Virus record (IMG/VR): IMGVR_UViG_3300050821_003429
Location: 1-37,365 of that record
DNA length: 37,365 bases
Strand: one strand, 5' to 3'
From: a virus
The position numbers and the translations under genes are program-made. A model generated the notes under the pieces. The model saw only the letters and a list, made by a program, of their open reading frames with translations. It was not told where the DNA came from and searched no databases. Numbering within the stretch: the first letter of the stretch is position 1; the number at the start of each line of letters is the position of its first letter. Below are positions 28,349 to 36,879 of this stretch, one piece after another.

Positions 28349-28567
28349 TTATTTGTCCAATATTTTCCGAATCTCCAGAACTTGTTCCTTAATTACTGCC
28401 ACATCAGTTTTCATTTCTTCTAGATTTTCTTCTTTAATTCGAACTGATTCGATTTCCTTCGCATTGGCGTCTGCCTTAAATGAAACCATCAGGACGTAGG
28501 CGTAGCCTCCTAAGATAAGGGTAAGCATGCCTACAGCTGCGGTAATACTTTCAGCAAAACGCCTCAT
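28349..28567 (-). CDS. Single-TM coiled-coil protein (i-spanin or holin-accessory like), 72 aa
   Basis: Residues 5-30 form one membrane segment (ITAAVGMLTLILGGYAYVLM), followed by a charged coiled coil with heptads (IKEENLEEMKTDVAVIKEQV). This N-in topology with a periplasmic coiled coil is that of inner-membrane spanins. It lies one base after the His-rich protein stop. Confidence 0.6.
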   Translation of the reverse strand: MRRFAESITAAVGMLTLILGGYAYVLMVSFKADANAKEIESVRIKEENLEEMKTDVAVIKEQVLEIRKILDK

Positions 28568-28568
28568 C

Positions 28569-29444
28569 TTATTTCTTTTTCATAAGCGCGTGGGCAAATG
28601 CTGATTTTCCAGCCATTCCGCCTTCTCCCATCCGGGAAGATTTAGCCCTTCCTTTTGCGGCTAATTTTTGGAAATGTGCCTTTCCTAAGGCCTTACGCCC
28701 GATATAGGCCGCAAGGGCCTTTGGATCGTGGGCGCCCTTACCGGCAAGCTGATGAGTGAGATGTTCAAAACGTTTCCCGGATCCCAACTTTGGTACTCCA
28801 CCGCTAGCAAAGTTTGCCATTTCATGGTCCATGGCATCTTCGTGATCCATTTCTGGATGTTCTTGATCATCTTCCATTTCTCCTTCATGGCCTTGATGAT
28901 GATAGGCCATGCCGCCTTCAGCATACATTCCTGGATGGATTTGATCAGTCGCCATCGAATGAGGCATCAAATCCGGATCTTCTTGTTCCATGTGGTCTAC
29001 ATCGGGATAAGGTTCACCCATCTGATTACTATAGGAAGGATTTGAACCGGAATTCGGATCTTGTTCGTGATGATCCAGATCAGGATGCGGCTCACCGGGT
29101 TGATTAGAATAAGCCATTCCCCCTTCAGCCATGTATTCTATGGGATGTTCGTCTTCGAAGTAGCCATTCGTGTGGGGCTCACCACTGGAGTTATGGCGAT
29201 GGTAGGGTTGTCCATAACCCGGATCGCCGCCAATTTCACCCCAACTATCATTTGGGCTAGCCTTCCCTCCGTTGGCATAATTTTGAGTGGGTTTAGGTTT
29301 AGGTTTAGTTTTGTCGTAATCTAGGCCTGCCGTAGTGGCGATATCCCCACCGCCCTTCCCTTGGCCTTGCACTGTCATAACTGGAAAACCGCCGTCGGCC
29401 ATCTTTTTCTTCAAAAATCGCATATATCCCATCTTGGAAGCCAT
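28569..29444 (-). CDS. His/Met/Asp-rich repeat protein with basic C-terminal domain, 291 aa
   Basis: AAGGAGAATACGACT precedes the ATG. Residues 100-210 are low complexity, with repeated units YSNQPGEPHPDLDH (112-125) and YSNQMGEPYPDVDH (138-151), two EGGMAY blocks (107-112, 176-181) and a His/Asp/Glu/Met-rich stretch that could bind metal ions. Residues 215-265 form a basic domain (LGSGKRFEHL, then AYIGRKALGKAHFQKLAAKG) that I recall from other phage structural genes. Likely a virion protein; position between tail-fibre and lysis genes. Confidence 0.6.
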   Translation of the reverse strand: MASKMGYMRFLKKKMADGGFPVMTVQGQGKGGGDIATTAGLDYDKTKPKPKPTQNYANGGKASPNDSWGEIGGDPGYGQPYHRHNSSGEPHTNGYFEDEHPIEYMAEGGMAYSNQPGEPHPDLDHHEQDPNSGSNPSYSNQMGEPYPDVDHMEQEDPDLMPHSMATDQIHPGMYAEGGMAYHHQGHEGEMEDDQEHPEMDHEDAMDHEMANFASGGVPKLGSGKRFEHLTHQLAGKGAHDPKALAAYIGRKALGKAHFQKLAAKGRAKSSRMGEGGMAGKSAFAHALMKKK

Positions 29445-29459
29445 AGTCGTATTCTCCTT

Positions 29460-29663
29460 CTAAATCGCTTTGTTGACTAACAAATTCTTTGCGTGCTGGT
29501 AACATTTTGGACAAACAATCCGATAAACAACAGTCACATTGAAATGCGAAACAGAGGCGTGAGTTCCATATCTTTGATGGCCCCCAAAAGATCGATAACA
29601 ACGCGGACATTTAGTCCAAAAATTTCCAGTTATTTTAGCCACCAACCAGTGTAAAAATACCAT
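29460..29663 (-). CDS. Small zinc-binding protein, 67 aa
   Basis: The ATG at 29663 with AAAGAGGC upstream is preferred to one 11 codons earlier. The protein has CPRCYRSFGGH and CPKCY about 30 residues apart, a zinc-ribbon pattern, with a hydrophobic N-terminus (MVFLHWLVAKITG). Function unknown. Confidence 0.55.
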   Translation of the reverse strand: MVFLHWLVAKITGNFWTKCPRCYRSFGGHQRYGTHASVSHFNVTVVYRIVCPKCYQHAKNLLVNKAI

Positions 29664-29673
29664 AGATGCCTCT

Positions 29674-30366
29674 TTAGTTTTCAATCTGAATAGCATGTCC
29701 CAACATCACTACGGGATCCGGTGGTAACTGAGTAAAATCCCATTGCATGGCAACGACCTGGGAAGCATCTGGATTGGTCGAAACCTGCATCGCGAACTGA
29801 GCGGCATAGACCGTGATCTGATTTAACCATGTCAAAAGTTGGCCAATATAGGCAGCGCGGTTAACTAGTCCATTGGCTTGAGCTGCAAGATAAAGAGCAA
29901 TAAAGTTTAACTGGGTTTGGGTGTCGTAATGGGATTGGCCAAATACGGTCAGTGCTGCTTTAAACGCAGCCAGCTTCTGAGAAATGGCGACATCGAGTGG
30001 CGGAACGAAAGGGATAAAATTTATCCCGTCATAAGTATCCCCGACGTTCGGGGTAGGATCATCTGATCCTAAAAACACAGCAGAATCGATATTCCCCGCA
30101 TCGGTTTGCTGCTGAATAAAATCTGAGCCAGCTCGAACCACGCTGATCACTACCCCCTTCTTGATAAAGGCATAAGTCCCAGTCCCGGAGGAGACGACTT
30201 CCCCAGCCGGAGTTCCATTCGCCGGAGCAGGATCGCCATCTCCCATCCGAATAACTGAATCTAACAGATTTTGGTCCACCATCGTTTCGATTTGTTCGAT
30301 GGTCAAGACTTCGACGTTAATCACCACTCCGTCTTTGATCTCCGCATAAGTCGCTTGCTTAGACAT
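29674..30366 (-). CDS. Tail-fibre-assembly-like protein, 230 aa
   Basis: Two N-terminal repeats share the pattern YAxIKxGVVIxV: TYAEIKDGVVINVEV (near residue 6) and TYAFIKKGVVISVV (near residue 64), each followed by an acidic Gly/Asp turn. A helical C-terminal half follows (ISQKLAAFKAALTVFG, NQITVYAAQFAMQV). YA-IK-G-VV starts are common in Tfa-type proteins encoded downstream of fibre genes. Its start directly follows the stop of the glycine-rich fibre gene, which supports a chaperone or fibre-tip role. Confidence 0.6.
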   Translation of the reverse strand: MSKQATYAEIKDGVVINVEVLTIEQIETMVDQNLLDSVIRMGDGDPAPANGTPAGEVVSSGTGTYAFIKKGVVISVVRAGSDFIQQQTDAGNIDSAVFLGSDDPTPNVGDTYDGINFIPFVPPLDVAISQKLAAFKAALTVFGQSHYDTQTQLNFIALYLAAQANGLVNRAAYIGQLLTWLNQITVYAAQFAMQVSTNPDASQVVAMQWDFTQLPPDPVVMLGHAIQIEN

Positions 30367-32175
30367 TTATTCTACCCATTCTAGGCACAAGGCCCCGTCG
30401 CTGCCTTTACCGCCATTGGACCCAGATCCGCCCGCACCACCCGAAGTCGCTCCTGACCCACCGCCACCACCACCTGCTCCACCCGATCCACCACGTCCAC
30501 CTGTACCATTAATCGTAGGAGAACCGGTTGGACCGCTACCAGCACTAGCAGTCGTGGCGCTCGCAGCACTTCCATTTCCGCCAATAGAGGATTCGCCACC
30601 CGCTGGAGTGACATCCCCACAAAAAGGAAATTCATCTCCTATGCCTCCGGGTTGTCCACCACCACCACCTCCTCCTCCTCCGTGGACGCCACCGTTCCCA
30701 GCTCCGCCCGTTCCACCACCACTTCCGGTGATAGTCGTTCCATAGAGCGTGGAAGCTGTATTGGTGCCATTGCCACCATTTCCGCCCGCTGTTCCTGCCG
30801 TCCCATTGCCCCCAGTGGCTCCATTTCCACCAGTTCCAGGAGTGATTGAAGTTAGTCCATAGGAAATTCCAGAAGCACTTCCAGCTCCACCTGCACCGCC
30901 CGTTGTAGCCGTTCCAGGACCGCCACCACTTCCAGCTGCTCCACCGCTAGTATTCGAGGCAGAGGGAGTAAATGTAACGAGAGATCCAAAACTAGTCGTT
31001 CCACCATTTCCACCTGTCCCACCATTGTTTCCGACGGTCGCTGGAGCACCGGGATTCCCACCAGTTCCTAAAGCGCCGCCTGCGCCGCCTGCGCCGACAG
31101 TAACTGTATAGCTCGTGTTTGGAACAACCGTGAGATTAGGTGCCCATTGCCAAGAAGCCCCGCCACCGGCGCCCCCAGGTCTGCCGCCGCCTCCACCAGC
31201 GCCTGCAACACCGGTTCTCCCCCCACCGCCTCCTCCGCCTCCTCCGCCGCCTCCGGCACCAGGCCTACCCCAAAGACTGACGATCGTCACCCCAGCCGGA
31301 GCAACCCAGGTCGTGCTACTGGTAAATAGTTTCCGGACTTTATGGGCATTGTTTGCGGTAATAAACCAATCCGTACCATTGCTAGTAATCACCCAGGATC
31401 CCCAGTTGGTCTGGAGAATCTTACTTGCGGCTATTCCTTCGATCTTTTCTGAAGAATGCTGGACTAATGTGAGATTATTGGTCGCAAAGCTACCGGTAGA
31501 ATCTTTGATTAAAAAGACTCTCCCATTCGTGGGAGTGGGCAATGTAATGGAAATGACTCCGCCACTGGTATCTGCGAAAATATCGTAATCAGTCGTGGTG
31601 GTATCAATGGTGAGATTGCCGCTGATGGACCGAGTGGTCATCTGGATGCCGCCATTAATTTGATGTAAGGCCGTACTTGATGCGGTCCCGATCGTGGTCT
31701 TATCTGAAACCGCTGAACCTAAGGTTTTACTTCCAGAAAAGGTCTGAGTTGTCGTGCTAACGCCACCAGGATTACTTCCATCAGCAGGCTCGAGCGTGAG
31801 CGTATTTCCGCTAATGACAGCAGCATTTCCATTCGGAGAACTTCCAAAAGCCCCAAGAGCGAATACAACTCCACTCGGAAGATCGCCAGTCGTAAGTAAT
31901 CTAAATGAAGGGGCACCAGATCCAGAAGTCGGTCCGATGAAAGCGAAGTTTTGAGAAGTAGTCGCCGCTCCAGTGCCGCCGCCAGCGATAGAATTGATAC
32001 CCAGCGATAGTGTTGTCGCTGTGTGAGTCCCAGTAAAATTGGGAAATTGATAGTTGAACGTGACAATATTGTTAGAATCGCCGATCACCTTGGAGGTTGT
32101 GGGAGGCAGTCCCGCATGACACAAATTTCCTACGAGTGATACAAAAAGTAACAGAAGCTTTGTGTGACATCTCAT
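30367..32175 (-). CDS. Glycine-rich tail fibre/adhesin with signal-peptide-like start, 602 aa
   Basis: The ATG at 32175 overlaps the upstream stop as ATGA; an in-frame ATG four codons earlier is an alternative. The N-terminus (KLLLLFVSLVGNLCHA) looks like a cleavable Sec signal, odd for a cytoplasmically assembled virion protein. A fibre-like section has IAGGGTGAATTSQ and FRLLTTGDLPS (about 65-105). Residues about 300-590 are dominated by Gly with runs of up to 12, resembling the polyglycine-II lattices of T4-like gp38 adhesins. It ends CLEWVE. Likely receptor-binding. Confidence 0.7.
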   Translation of the reverse strand: MRCHTKLLLLFVSLVGNLCHAGLPPTTSKVIGDSNNIVTFNYQFPNFTGTHTATTLSLGINSIAGGGTGAATTSQNFAFIGPTSGSGAPSFRLLTTGDLPSGVVFALGAFGSSPNGNAAVISGNTLTLEPADGSNPGGVSTTTQTFSGSKTLGSAVSDKTTIGTASSTALHQINGGIQMTTRSISGNLTIDTTTTDYDIFADTSGGVISITLPTPTNGRVFLIKDSTGSFATNNLTLVQHSSEKIEGIAASKILQTNWGSWVITSNGTDWFITANNAHKVRKLFTSSTTWVAPAGVTIVSLWGRPGAGGGGGGGGGGGGRTGVAGAGGGGGRPGGAGGGASWQWAPNLTVVPNTSYTVTVGAGGAGGALGTGGNPGAPATVGNNGGTGGNGGTTSFGSLVTFTPSASNTSGGAAGSGGGPGTATTGGAGGAGSASGISYGLTSITPGTGGNGATGGNGTAGTAGGNGGNGTNTASTLYGTTITGSGGGTGGAGNGGVHGGGGGGGGGQPGGIGDEFPFCGDVTPAGGESSIGGNGSAASATTASAGSGPTGSPTINGTGGRGGSGGAGGGGGGSGATSGGAGGSGSNGGKGSDGALCLEWVE

Positions 32176-33374
32176 TGGCTCACCCATTGGATGTCATAAT
32201 TCTGGGTGCCACTCTCGGCCACCAATGAGACATTTGCTCCAACGGGAACAAAGCCTGTGTCTCTACCCGGCTGAAGCTGTTGGCCTAGCGTTGTCGTTGC
32301 CGTTCTTCCTACCGCCCAACGAACATTCGCTGTTGAAGTATCTAAACACATCAAGATGAAACCCACAGCGTTTGCAGGAGCGGTCAATGTGATGACTGTA
32401 GAAACAGTTGCTCCAGCGGCGGAACCGGAACCAGTCGTGTTGATGGGCTGTGTAGAACCCGAAGAGTTTACCCGGAGAGCGCCAGCCGTAGTCAAAGATA
32501 GGGGACTAGTTTGTGCTGTAGTATAGGTCGGAGCTGCAGTCGTCACCGCTCCCTGAATCAGAGGTCCAGTTTCACCACTTGTGGTAGATCCTTGGGCATT
32601 GTTTAGTTTTGCACCGGTGGTGTCCAATTGAAGCAAGGAGGTATTAAGATTTGTCCCAGCGTTTGCGGTTACCGACCAGGATCCGCTTTGAACAGCCGAA
32701 ATCGAATCCGATCCAGAACTAAGGGACCAGGTTCTTCCCGTAGTCCACGCTCCAGACTGAGTCGCAAGGATATTTGAATCATTACTGACTGTGACTCTCG
32801 GGATACCTACACCACTGGCTCCAGTCCCAGTAGCCACATTATTCCCACCGAATTGGCTAACATTGTCTACCCAAGGAGAGGTCCCTTGATTGGCAGTTAC
32901 AGTGCCAGAAGCAGTCACAGTTCCGGAAATTACCCACGGCGAAGTGCCCTGCGTAACTGATTGAGTAGCTGGGAAATTATCGATGTTGGCGTGCAGATTG
33001 GATCCGCTAGACTGAGTAACAATATTTGTCCATGTGCCTGATTGTGTGGAGAGCACGTTTGAATCATTAGAGACAGTGACCCTGGGAATCCCCAGTCCGC
33101 TGGCTCCCGTTCCCGTAACAACATTGTTCCCTCCAAACTGAGTGATATTATCTACCCATGGCACCGTCCCTTGAGTGACACTCGTGCTGCCACCGCCGCC
33201 AGATCCGGTTGTCCTCAAATTTCCTGAAGTATCCATCGAAAGAGGTTGAACACTGTTGGTCGGGTAGGACGGAGCGGCCGTGGTCACCACCGCCATACCT
33301 GGAGGAGTGCTACCACCAGAAGCCGATAGGCTAATCAAGAAAGTGACGTACGGAATCCTAAAAATAGGACGCAT
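32172..33374 (-). CDS. Thr/Ser-rich virion fibre protein with two 49-residue repeats, 400 aa
   Basis: GGGAAACT precedes the ATG. A hydrophobic signal-like N-terminus (IFRIPYVTFLISLSASG) is followed by beta-rich repeats: residues 67-115 and 162-210 are near-duplicates with QFGGNNV, GIPRVTVSNDSN and QSG-x-W. Shorter TTAAPxY-PLS-LR units occur near 31-54 and 278-303. The C-terminal domain (TLTAPANAVGFILMCLD, then LVAESGTQNYDIQW) resembles a jelly-roll cap. It is upstream of and coupled to the glycine-rich adhesin. Likely a fibre or appendage protein. Confidence 0.65.
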   Translation of the reverse strand: MRPIFRIPYVTFLISLSASGGSTPPGMAVVTTAAPSYPTNSVQPLSMDTSGNLRTTGSGGGGSTSVTQGTVPWVDNITQFGGNNVVTGTGASGLGIPRVTVSNDSNVLSTQSGTWTNIVTQSSGSNLHANIDNFPATQSVTQGTSPWVISGTVTASGTVTANQGTSPWVDNVSQFGGNNVATGTGASGVGIPRVTVSNDSNILATQSGAWTTGRTWSLSSGSDSISAVQSGSWSVTANAGTNLNTSLLQLDTTGAKLNNAQGSTTSGETGPLIQGAVTTAAPTYTTAQTSPLSLTTAGALRVNSSGSTQPINTTGSGSAAGATVSTVITLTAPANAVGFILMCLDTSTANVRWAVGRTATTTLGQQLQPGRDTGFVPVGANVSLVAESGTQNYDIQWVSQ

Positions 33375-33685
33375 AGTTTCCCATAGGTTATAGTTGAAGA
33401 TTCCAAAGATCTTAAGCTAACGCGGGAATGGGCTGCAAAAGTCACATCTGTTTCCCCAACACCACCTCCAATAACAGCTCGCAAAACTTCTTGCCCGATA
33501 GATCCTGAGTAAACACCTACAAATTCCCCTATCCCATCCAAAAATCGGATCCTATTGACATTGGATGGAAGATTCGCAACCACTTGAAGCGTTGAGGAAG
33601 CGCTTCCTGGAATAGGAGTTACAGAAGCATCTAGCGTCACCGGCGGGTCAAAAAGTGCAATGACCTGGTGAGATATGAGACTCAT
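33335..33685 (-). CDS. Small beta-rich tail protein, 116 aa
   Basis: The sequence is mostly strands (HQVIALFDPPVTLDASVTPI, IRFLDGIGEFVGVYSG), a small Ig- or jelly-roll-like domain. The 3' end overlaps the next gene by 40 bases. The ATG follows the previous stop directly. It is probably a fibre base or connector. Confidence 0.6.
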   Translation of the reverse strand: MSLISHQVIALFDPPVTLDASVTPIPGSASSTLQVVANLPSNVNRIRFLDGIGEFVGVYSGSIGQEVLRAVIGGGVGETDVTFAAHSRVSLRSLESSTITYGKLCVLFLGFRTSLS

Positions 33686-34051
33686 TTACGCAGTGCCATT
33701 TGCATGAGCATAAACAGTCAGCGCACCAGAACCACTAGAGTTGGTATAGGTCACTCGTAGATAATGAGTCGCTCGGCACGGGACATGTAATAATTCGCTG
33801 CCCGCCGAACCAGTCGGACTTGTTAGAGAGGGATTAACGATCGCTGAACTATTGACAGTGTACCAAGTAGTGGAATTCAAAGATTCTTCGATAATCAATG
33901 TTCCAGTTGGAGTTCCAGTCCATCGAATATCGAATGCAGCTGCTGAGATGTGATCCACGTCAATATAATTAGTACTCACCTTACTGGTCCCCGTCATGAC
34001 TAGTGCGGTAGGAGTGAGATTAGTAGTTTCAATACAAGCATAAGTAGACAT
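33686..34051 (-). CDS. Small beta-rich tail protein, 121 aa
   Basis: The sequence has AAAFDIRWTGTPTGTLIIEE, TWYTVNSSAI and ATHYLRVTYTNSSGSGALTV, a jelly-roll-like pattern known from phage tail appendage proteins. It lies two bases after the internal virion gene and begins the fibre block. Confidence 0.65.
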   Translation of the reverse strand: MSTYACIETTNLTPTALVMTGTSKVSTNYIDVDHISAAAFDIRWTGTPTGTLIIEESLNSTTWYTVNSSAIVNPSLTSPTGSAGSELLHVPCRATHYLRVTYTNSSGSGALTVYAHANGTA

Positions 34052-34053
34052 GG

Positions 34054-36879
34054 TTAAGCCCTTTCCCCCCGCTGTGCGGAGGCTTGCATGGGTGTCATGA
34101 TTTGCTGAGCCTTGGTAATACTACTCAGACCTTTTTGTGAAGTTTTAATCTTTTGATTCATCTGATTAGCGGCCTGAGCCTGACCCCCTCCAGAAAGTGC
34201 CGTCTGATTAAATGCGATATTCTGCTGAAAAGTCGAAGCGTCCATATCCTGTCCCAGGAATATGCCCATAGATAGAATTGTCTTGTAAGGGATCATATCC
34301 CCTTTAGACCTGTACTCAACTGCTTGATTCAGAAGCTTTTGAGAAAGTCGTGAGTAAAGCCCTGGATAAAGGGTCTTCAGATGTTGAACGTCTTGAGTAG
34401 AAATGGTGCCCTCTTTGAGGCTATGGATGACCACTAGGGGCTGATTGGCGATCGTTAATGCTCGCTCATATTGAGCGTCTTGGATTTTTGTTGGTGGCAG
34501 CGGTTCTCCCAGTGGACCTTGTGGTGTTGACTCTGGTCGAATGCTATTCAAATAGTTAACTGAAGTTGCCGCCAATTGTCCTAAGGCTTGTCCGTGATCT
34601 GGCAGATAGTGAGGCGTCTTTCCGCCTATATCAATCAATGGATCTGGATTTTGTTGGAATTGCTTCAGTTGGTTGTCGAGTTTTTTGTTTTTTTTCTCAT
34701 CCGGAAAAATGGGACCTTCTCCCTTTTGATCTGAGACCCGAAAAATGCTCTTGACTGCAGCATTAGCCAACTGCTCACCTTTGGAAGCGTGACGGATAAA
34801 ATCAAAGGCCGTCTTAAATCCTTCAGCATCAATCGGTTCTGTGCTTCCAAGGAATTTCAAAAGTGTCAATTTGAGTGCATCTGGAGCCTCTCGACCGACT
34901 AGTCTTTGGATTTGTCCAGCAAGCCAACCCACACCAGCACCCAATGGACCATGGCCAGTTAAGGTACCGATCAATCCGCCGATAGCAGTGCCTTTTCCTG
35001 CAGGAGCCCATCGGTTCAGACGATCAATCATTCCAGGAGTACCCGAGTTTCTTGGTGTAGGAATGCGGTCAAAAAGTTGCTTACTAGCAATGATCTTTTT
35101 TTCTGCTTCATCACCCAGGACAGATTTTCTAAGCTCCGGACTCCACGCTCCTTTTTCAGAGTAGAGTTTATTGAAAAGCTTTCTCGGATCGATTTCTCCT
35201 TTGCTAATACTAGATCGAAGTAGATCATTCAGATGGGCGTCTTTAGCAATCTCAGCAGTTTTTGGAAAATCGCTTTGAATAAGATTAGAAAACTCGGCAT
35301 TATCCTTAACGGACACTCGCTTCAGAAGGTCCTCGTTGCTAAGATCCTTCATGCCTCGAATAAAAGTTCCAACACCCCTATACTTTCCAGGACGGATCTC
35401 TTCTGCTAACGAATCAAGTTTGTTTTTGGCTGTAGAGTATTCTCGCCTAAGCCCATTAAATTCATTGAGAACATCGATCTTACCAGTATCGGTTAATTGA
35501 GTGGATATTGCATTATCGATCGCATCGTCGAAGAGTGTTCTTGCCTCTCTATAAAGTCCTGGTACATGCGCATCCCAAATCTTTCCTAAAACATCCGATT
35601 GAAGACCGCGCATTCCCTCTACAGTTTTAATTGGTCCGATATCGGTAATTGCTTTTTGCAGGATCTCTGATCCTTCGGAATTGGGAAGCTCGGCGAACTT
35701 CTGTTTCCAAAGAGATACGAGATTATCGGCCAGGTATTTACTTTGGGATGGATGTAGATCCATCTTTCCAAAGCCTTCCGTTAAATCGTTGTACCTTTTT
35801 TCAAGTGGAGAAAACTTATCGGTCAGTTCTTCCGTGAGAGCCTGTTTAGCGTTACCCCCTTCAGTGTAAATGGATCTCTGACCTGATGCAATAGCGTCAA
35901 TATCTTCCGGTGTCTTTCCAATCGAATCCAAAATAGATTTTTGAGTATTCTCTCTCATTTCTTGAAGAGCTGAATTTTCTCCGCGTCCTCCCCATGTTCC
36001 TTCGGTCACCATGAGTTCCTCGGCCGCTCTCCTGGCCGTCGGGTCCGACATCAATGACCCAATCATTTCGGGCTTAAGGGGCACACCAGCCTGCTGGCCA
36101 AGTCGTGCAATTTCCATTGCCTCTGGAACCGGATCGCCGCTGGTGACACGAGACTGAAGAGCGGAGAGAGTGGACCCAAGCTTCTTTCCGAACGTGGCTT
36201 TCCATGCTTCAGGGATCACACCAAGACCGGCTCCCATCACCCCGCCTAAGACACCGCTTAAACCGATATTAGCCGCCACAGATCCAACGCCTTGGCCCGG
36301 CTCTGAAGTAATCATCTTGGAAAACTCGTCTCCAGATTGCATGAGGGCGGTTTCGGCAGCGTTCTTGATGAACTGTGATCCTAGGCGCCCACCGATCGTC
36401 GCATTGCCGATACCGGATAGCCCAGCGACACCTTCACCGAGAGCCTTCATGACATTGGCTTCACCGACTTCAGGGATTAAAGAGCTTGCAGCAAGTCCAC
36501 CAATCTGGCCGATCGTATGCAGTCCCGGATTAGTCTCACGGCGCGCTCGAATGGCGTCTTTGTCAGCACCACCGGCGATTTCTGCAGCAGTACTTCCACC
36601 GAAAGTCGCCGCTTCAGCAGCACCTTCGAGAGCGGTTTTTATCTGCTCTATCGGAGAACTGTATTTTGCGTAATCAAGAAGAGATTGGTGCTGTTCATCG
36701 GACGGCTGAGTGTACCCCTGCGCCAAGAGATCGCGAGCTTGATCTAATCCAGCAGTGACTGGATTTCCTTGAGGATCATTGAGCGGAAGCTGATGTGTGC
36801 CCTGTTGCAAGGCGGTGTTTGCCGCTTCTTGTGGCAGATTCTCGGCTAAGCCGCTCTGAGTATTGACTAGAACTGGCAT
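34054..36879 (-). CDS. Large internal/ejected virion protein, 941 aa
   Basis: The N-terminus (PVLVNTQSGLAENLPQEAAN) resembles the short beta hairpin that starts many such proteins. Gly/Ala-rich hydrophobic helices follow (about residues 120-225, e.g. GLSGVLGGVMGAGLGVIPEAW), which could insert into membranes. Then come long helical regions and another Gly-rich hydrophobic segment (IGGLIGTLTGHGPLGAGVGW, about residue 625). There is no recognisable catalytic motif. The layout fits an ejection protein that forms a trans-envelope channel. Start overlaps the previous stop as TAATG. Confidence 0.7.
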   Translation of the reverse strand: MPVLVNTQSGLAENLPQEAANTALQQGTHQLPLNDPQGNPVTAGLDQARDLLAQGYTQPSDEQHQSLLDYAKYSSPIEQIKTALEGAAEAATFGGSTAAEIAGGADKDAIRARRETNPGLHTIGQIGGLAASSLIPEVGEANVMKALGEGVAGLSGIGNATIGGRLGSQFIKNAAETALMQSGDEFSKMITSEPGQGVGSVAANIGLSGVLGGVMGAGLGVIPEAWKATFGKKLGSTLSALQSRVTSGDPVPEAMEIARLGQQAGVPLKPEMIGSLMSDPTARRAAEELMVTEGTWGGRGENSALQEMRENTQKSILDSIGKTPEDIDAIASGQRSIYTEGGNAKQALTEELTDKFSPLEKRYNDLTEGFGKMDLHPSQSKYLADNLVSLWKQKFAELPNSEGSEILQKAITDIGPIKTVEGMRGLQSDVLGKIWDAHVPGLYREARTLFDDAIDNAISTQLTDTGKIDVLNEFNGLRREYSTAKNKLDSLAEEIRPGKYRGVGTFIRGMKDLSNEDLLKRVSVKDNAEFSNLIQSDFPKTAEIAKDAHLNDLLRSSISKGEIDPRKLFNKLYSEKGAWSPELRKSVLGDEAEKKIIASKQLFDRIPTPRNSGTPGMIDRLNRWAPAGKGTAIGGLIGTLTGHGPLGAGVGWLAGQIQRLVGREAPDALKLTLLKFLGSTEPIDAEGFKTAFDFIRHASKGEQLANAAVKSIFRVSDQKGEGPIFPDEKKNKKLDNQLKQFQQNPDPLIDIGGKTPHYLPDHGQALGQLAATSVNYLNSIRPESTPQGPLGEPLPPTKIQDAQYERALTIANQPLVVIHSLKEGTISTQDVQHLKTLYPGLYSRLSQKLLNQAVEYRSKGDMIPYKTILSMGIFLGQDMDASTFQQNIAFNQTALSGGGQAQAANQMNQKIKTSQKGLSSITKAQQIMTPMQASAQRGERA

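Noticed and set aside
30380-31280. Possible CRISPR or tandem DNA repeat array
   Set aside because: The repetition comes from irregular glycine codons with no constant repeat length or spacers.
30416-31588. Plus-strand Pro-rich and Ser/Thr-rich frames
   Set aside because: They are complements of the Gly-rich fibre codons (GGN read as NCC); lack of stops follows from composition.
36170-36673. A 167-codon plus-strand frame
   Set aside because: It is antisense to the 941-aa virion gene, has no convincing ribosome site, and has Pro/Ala/Ser-rich shadow composition.
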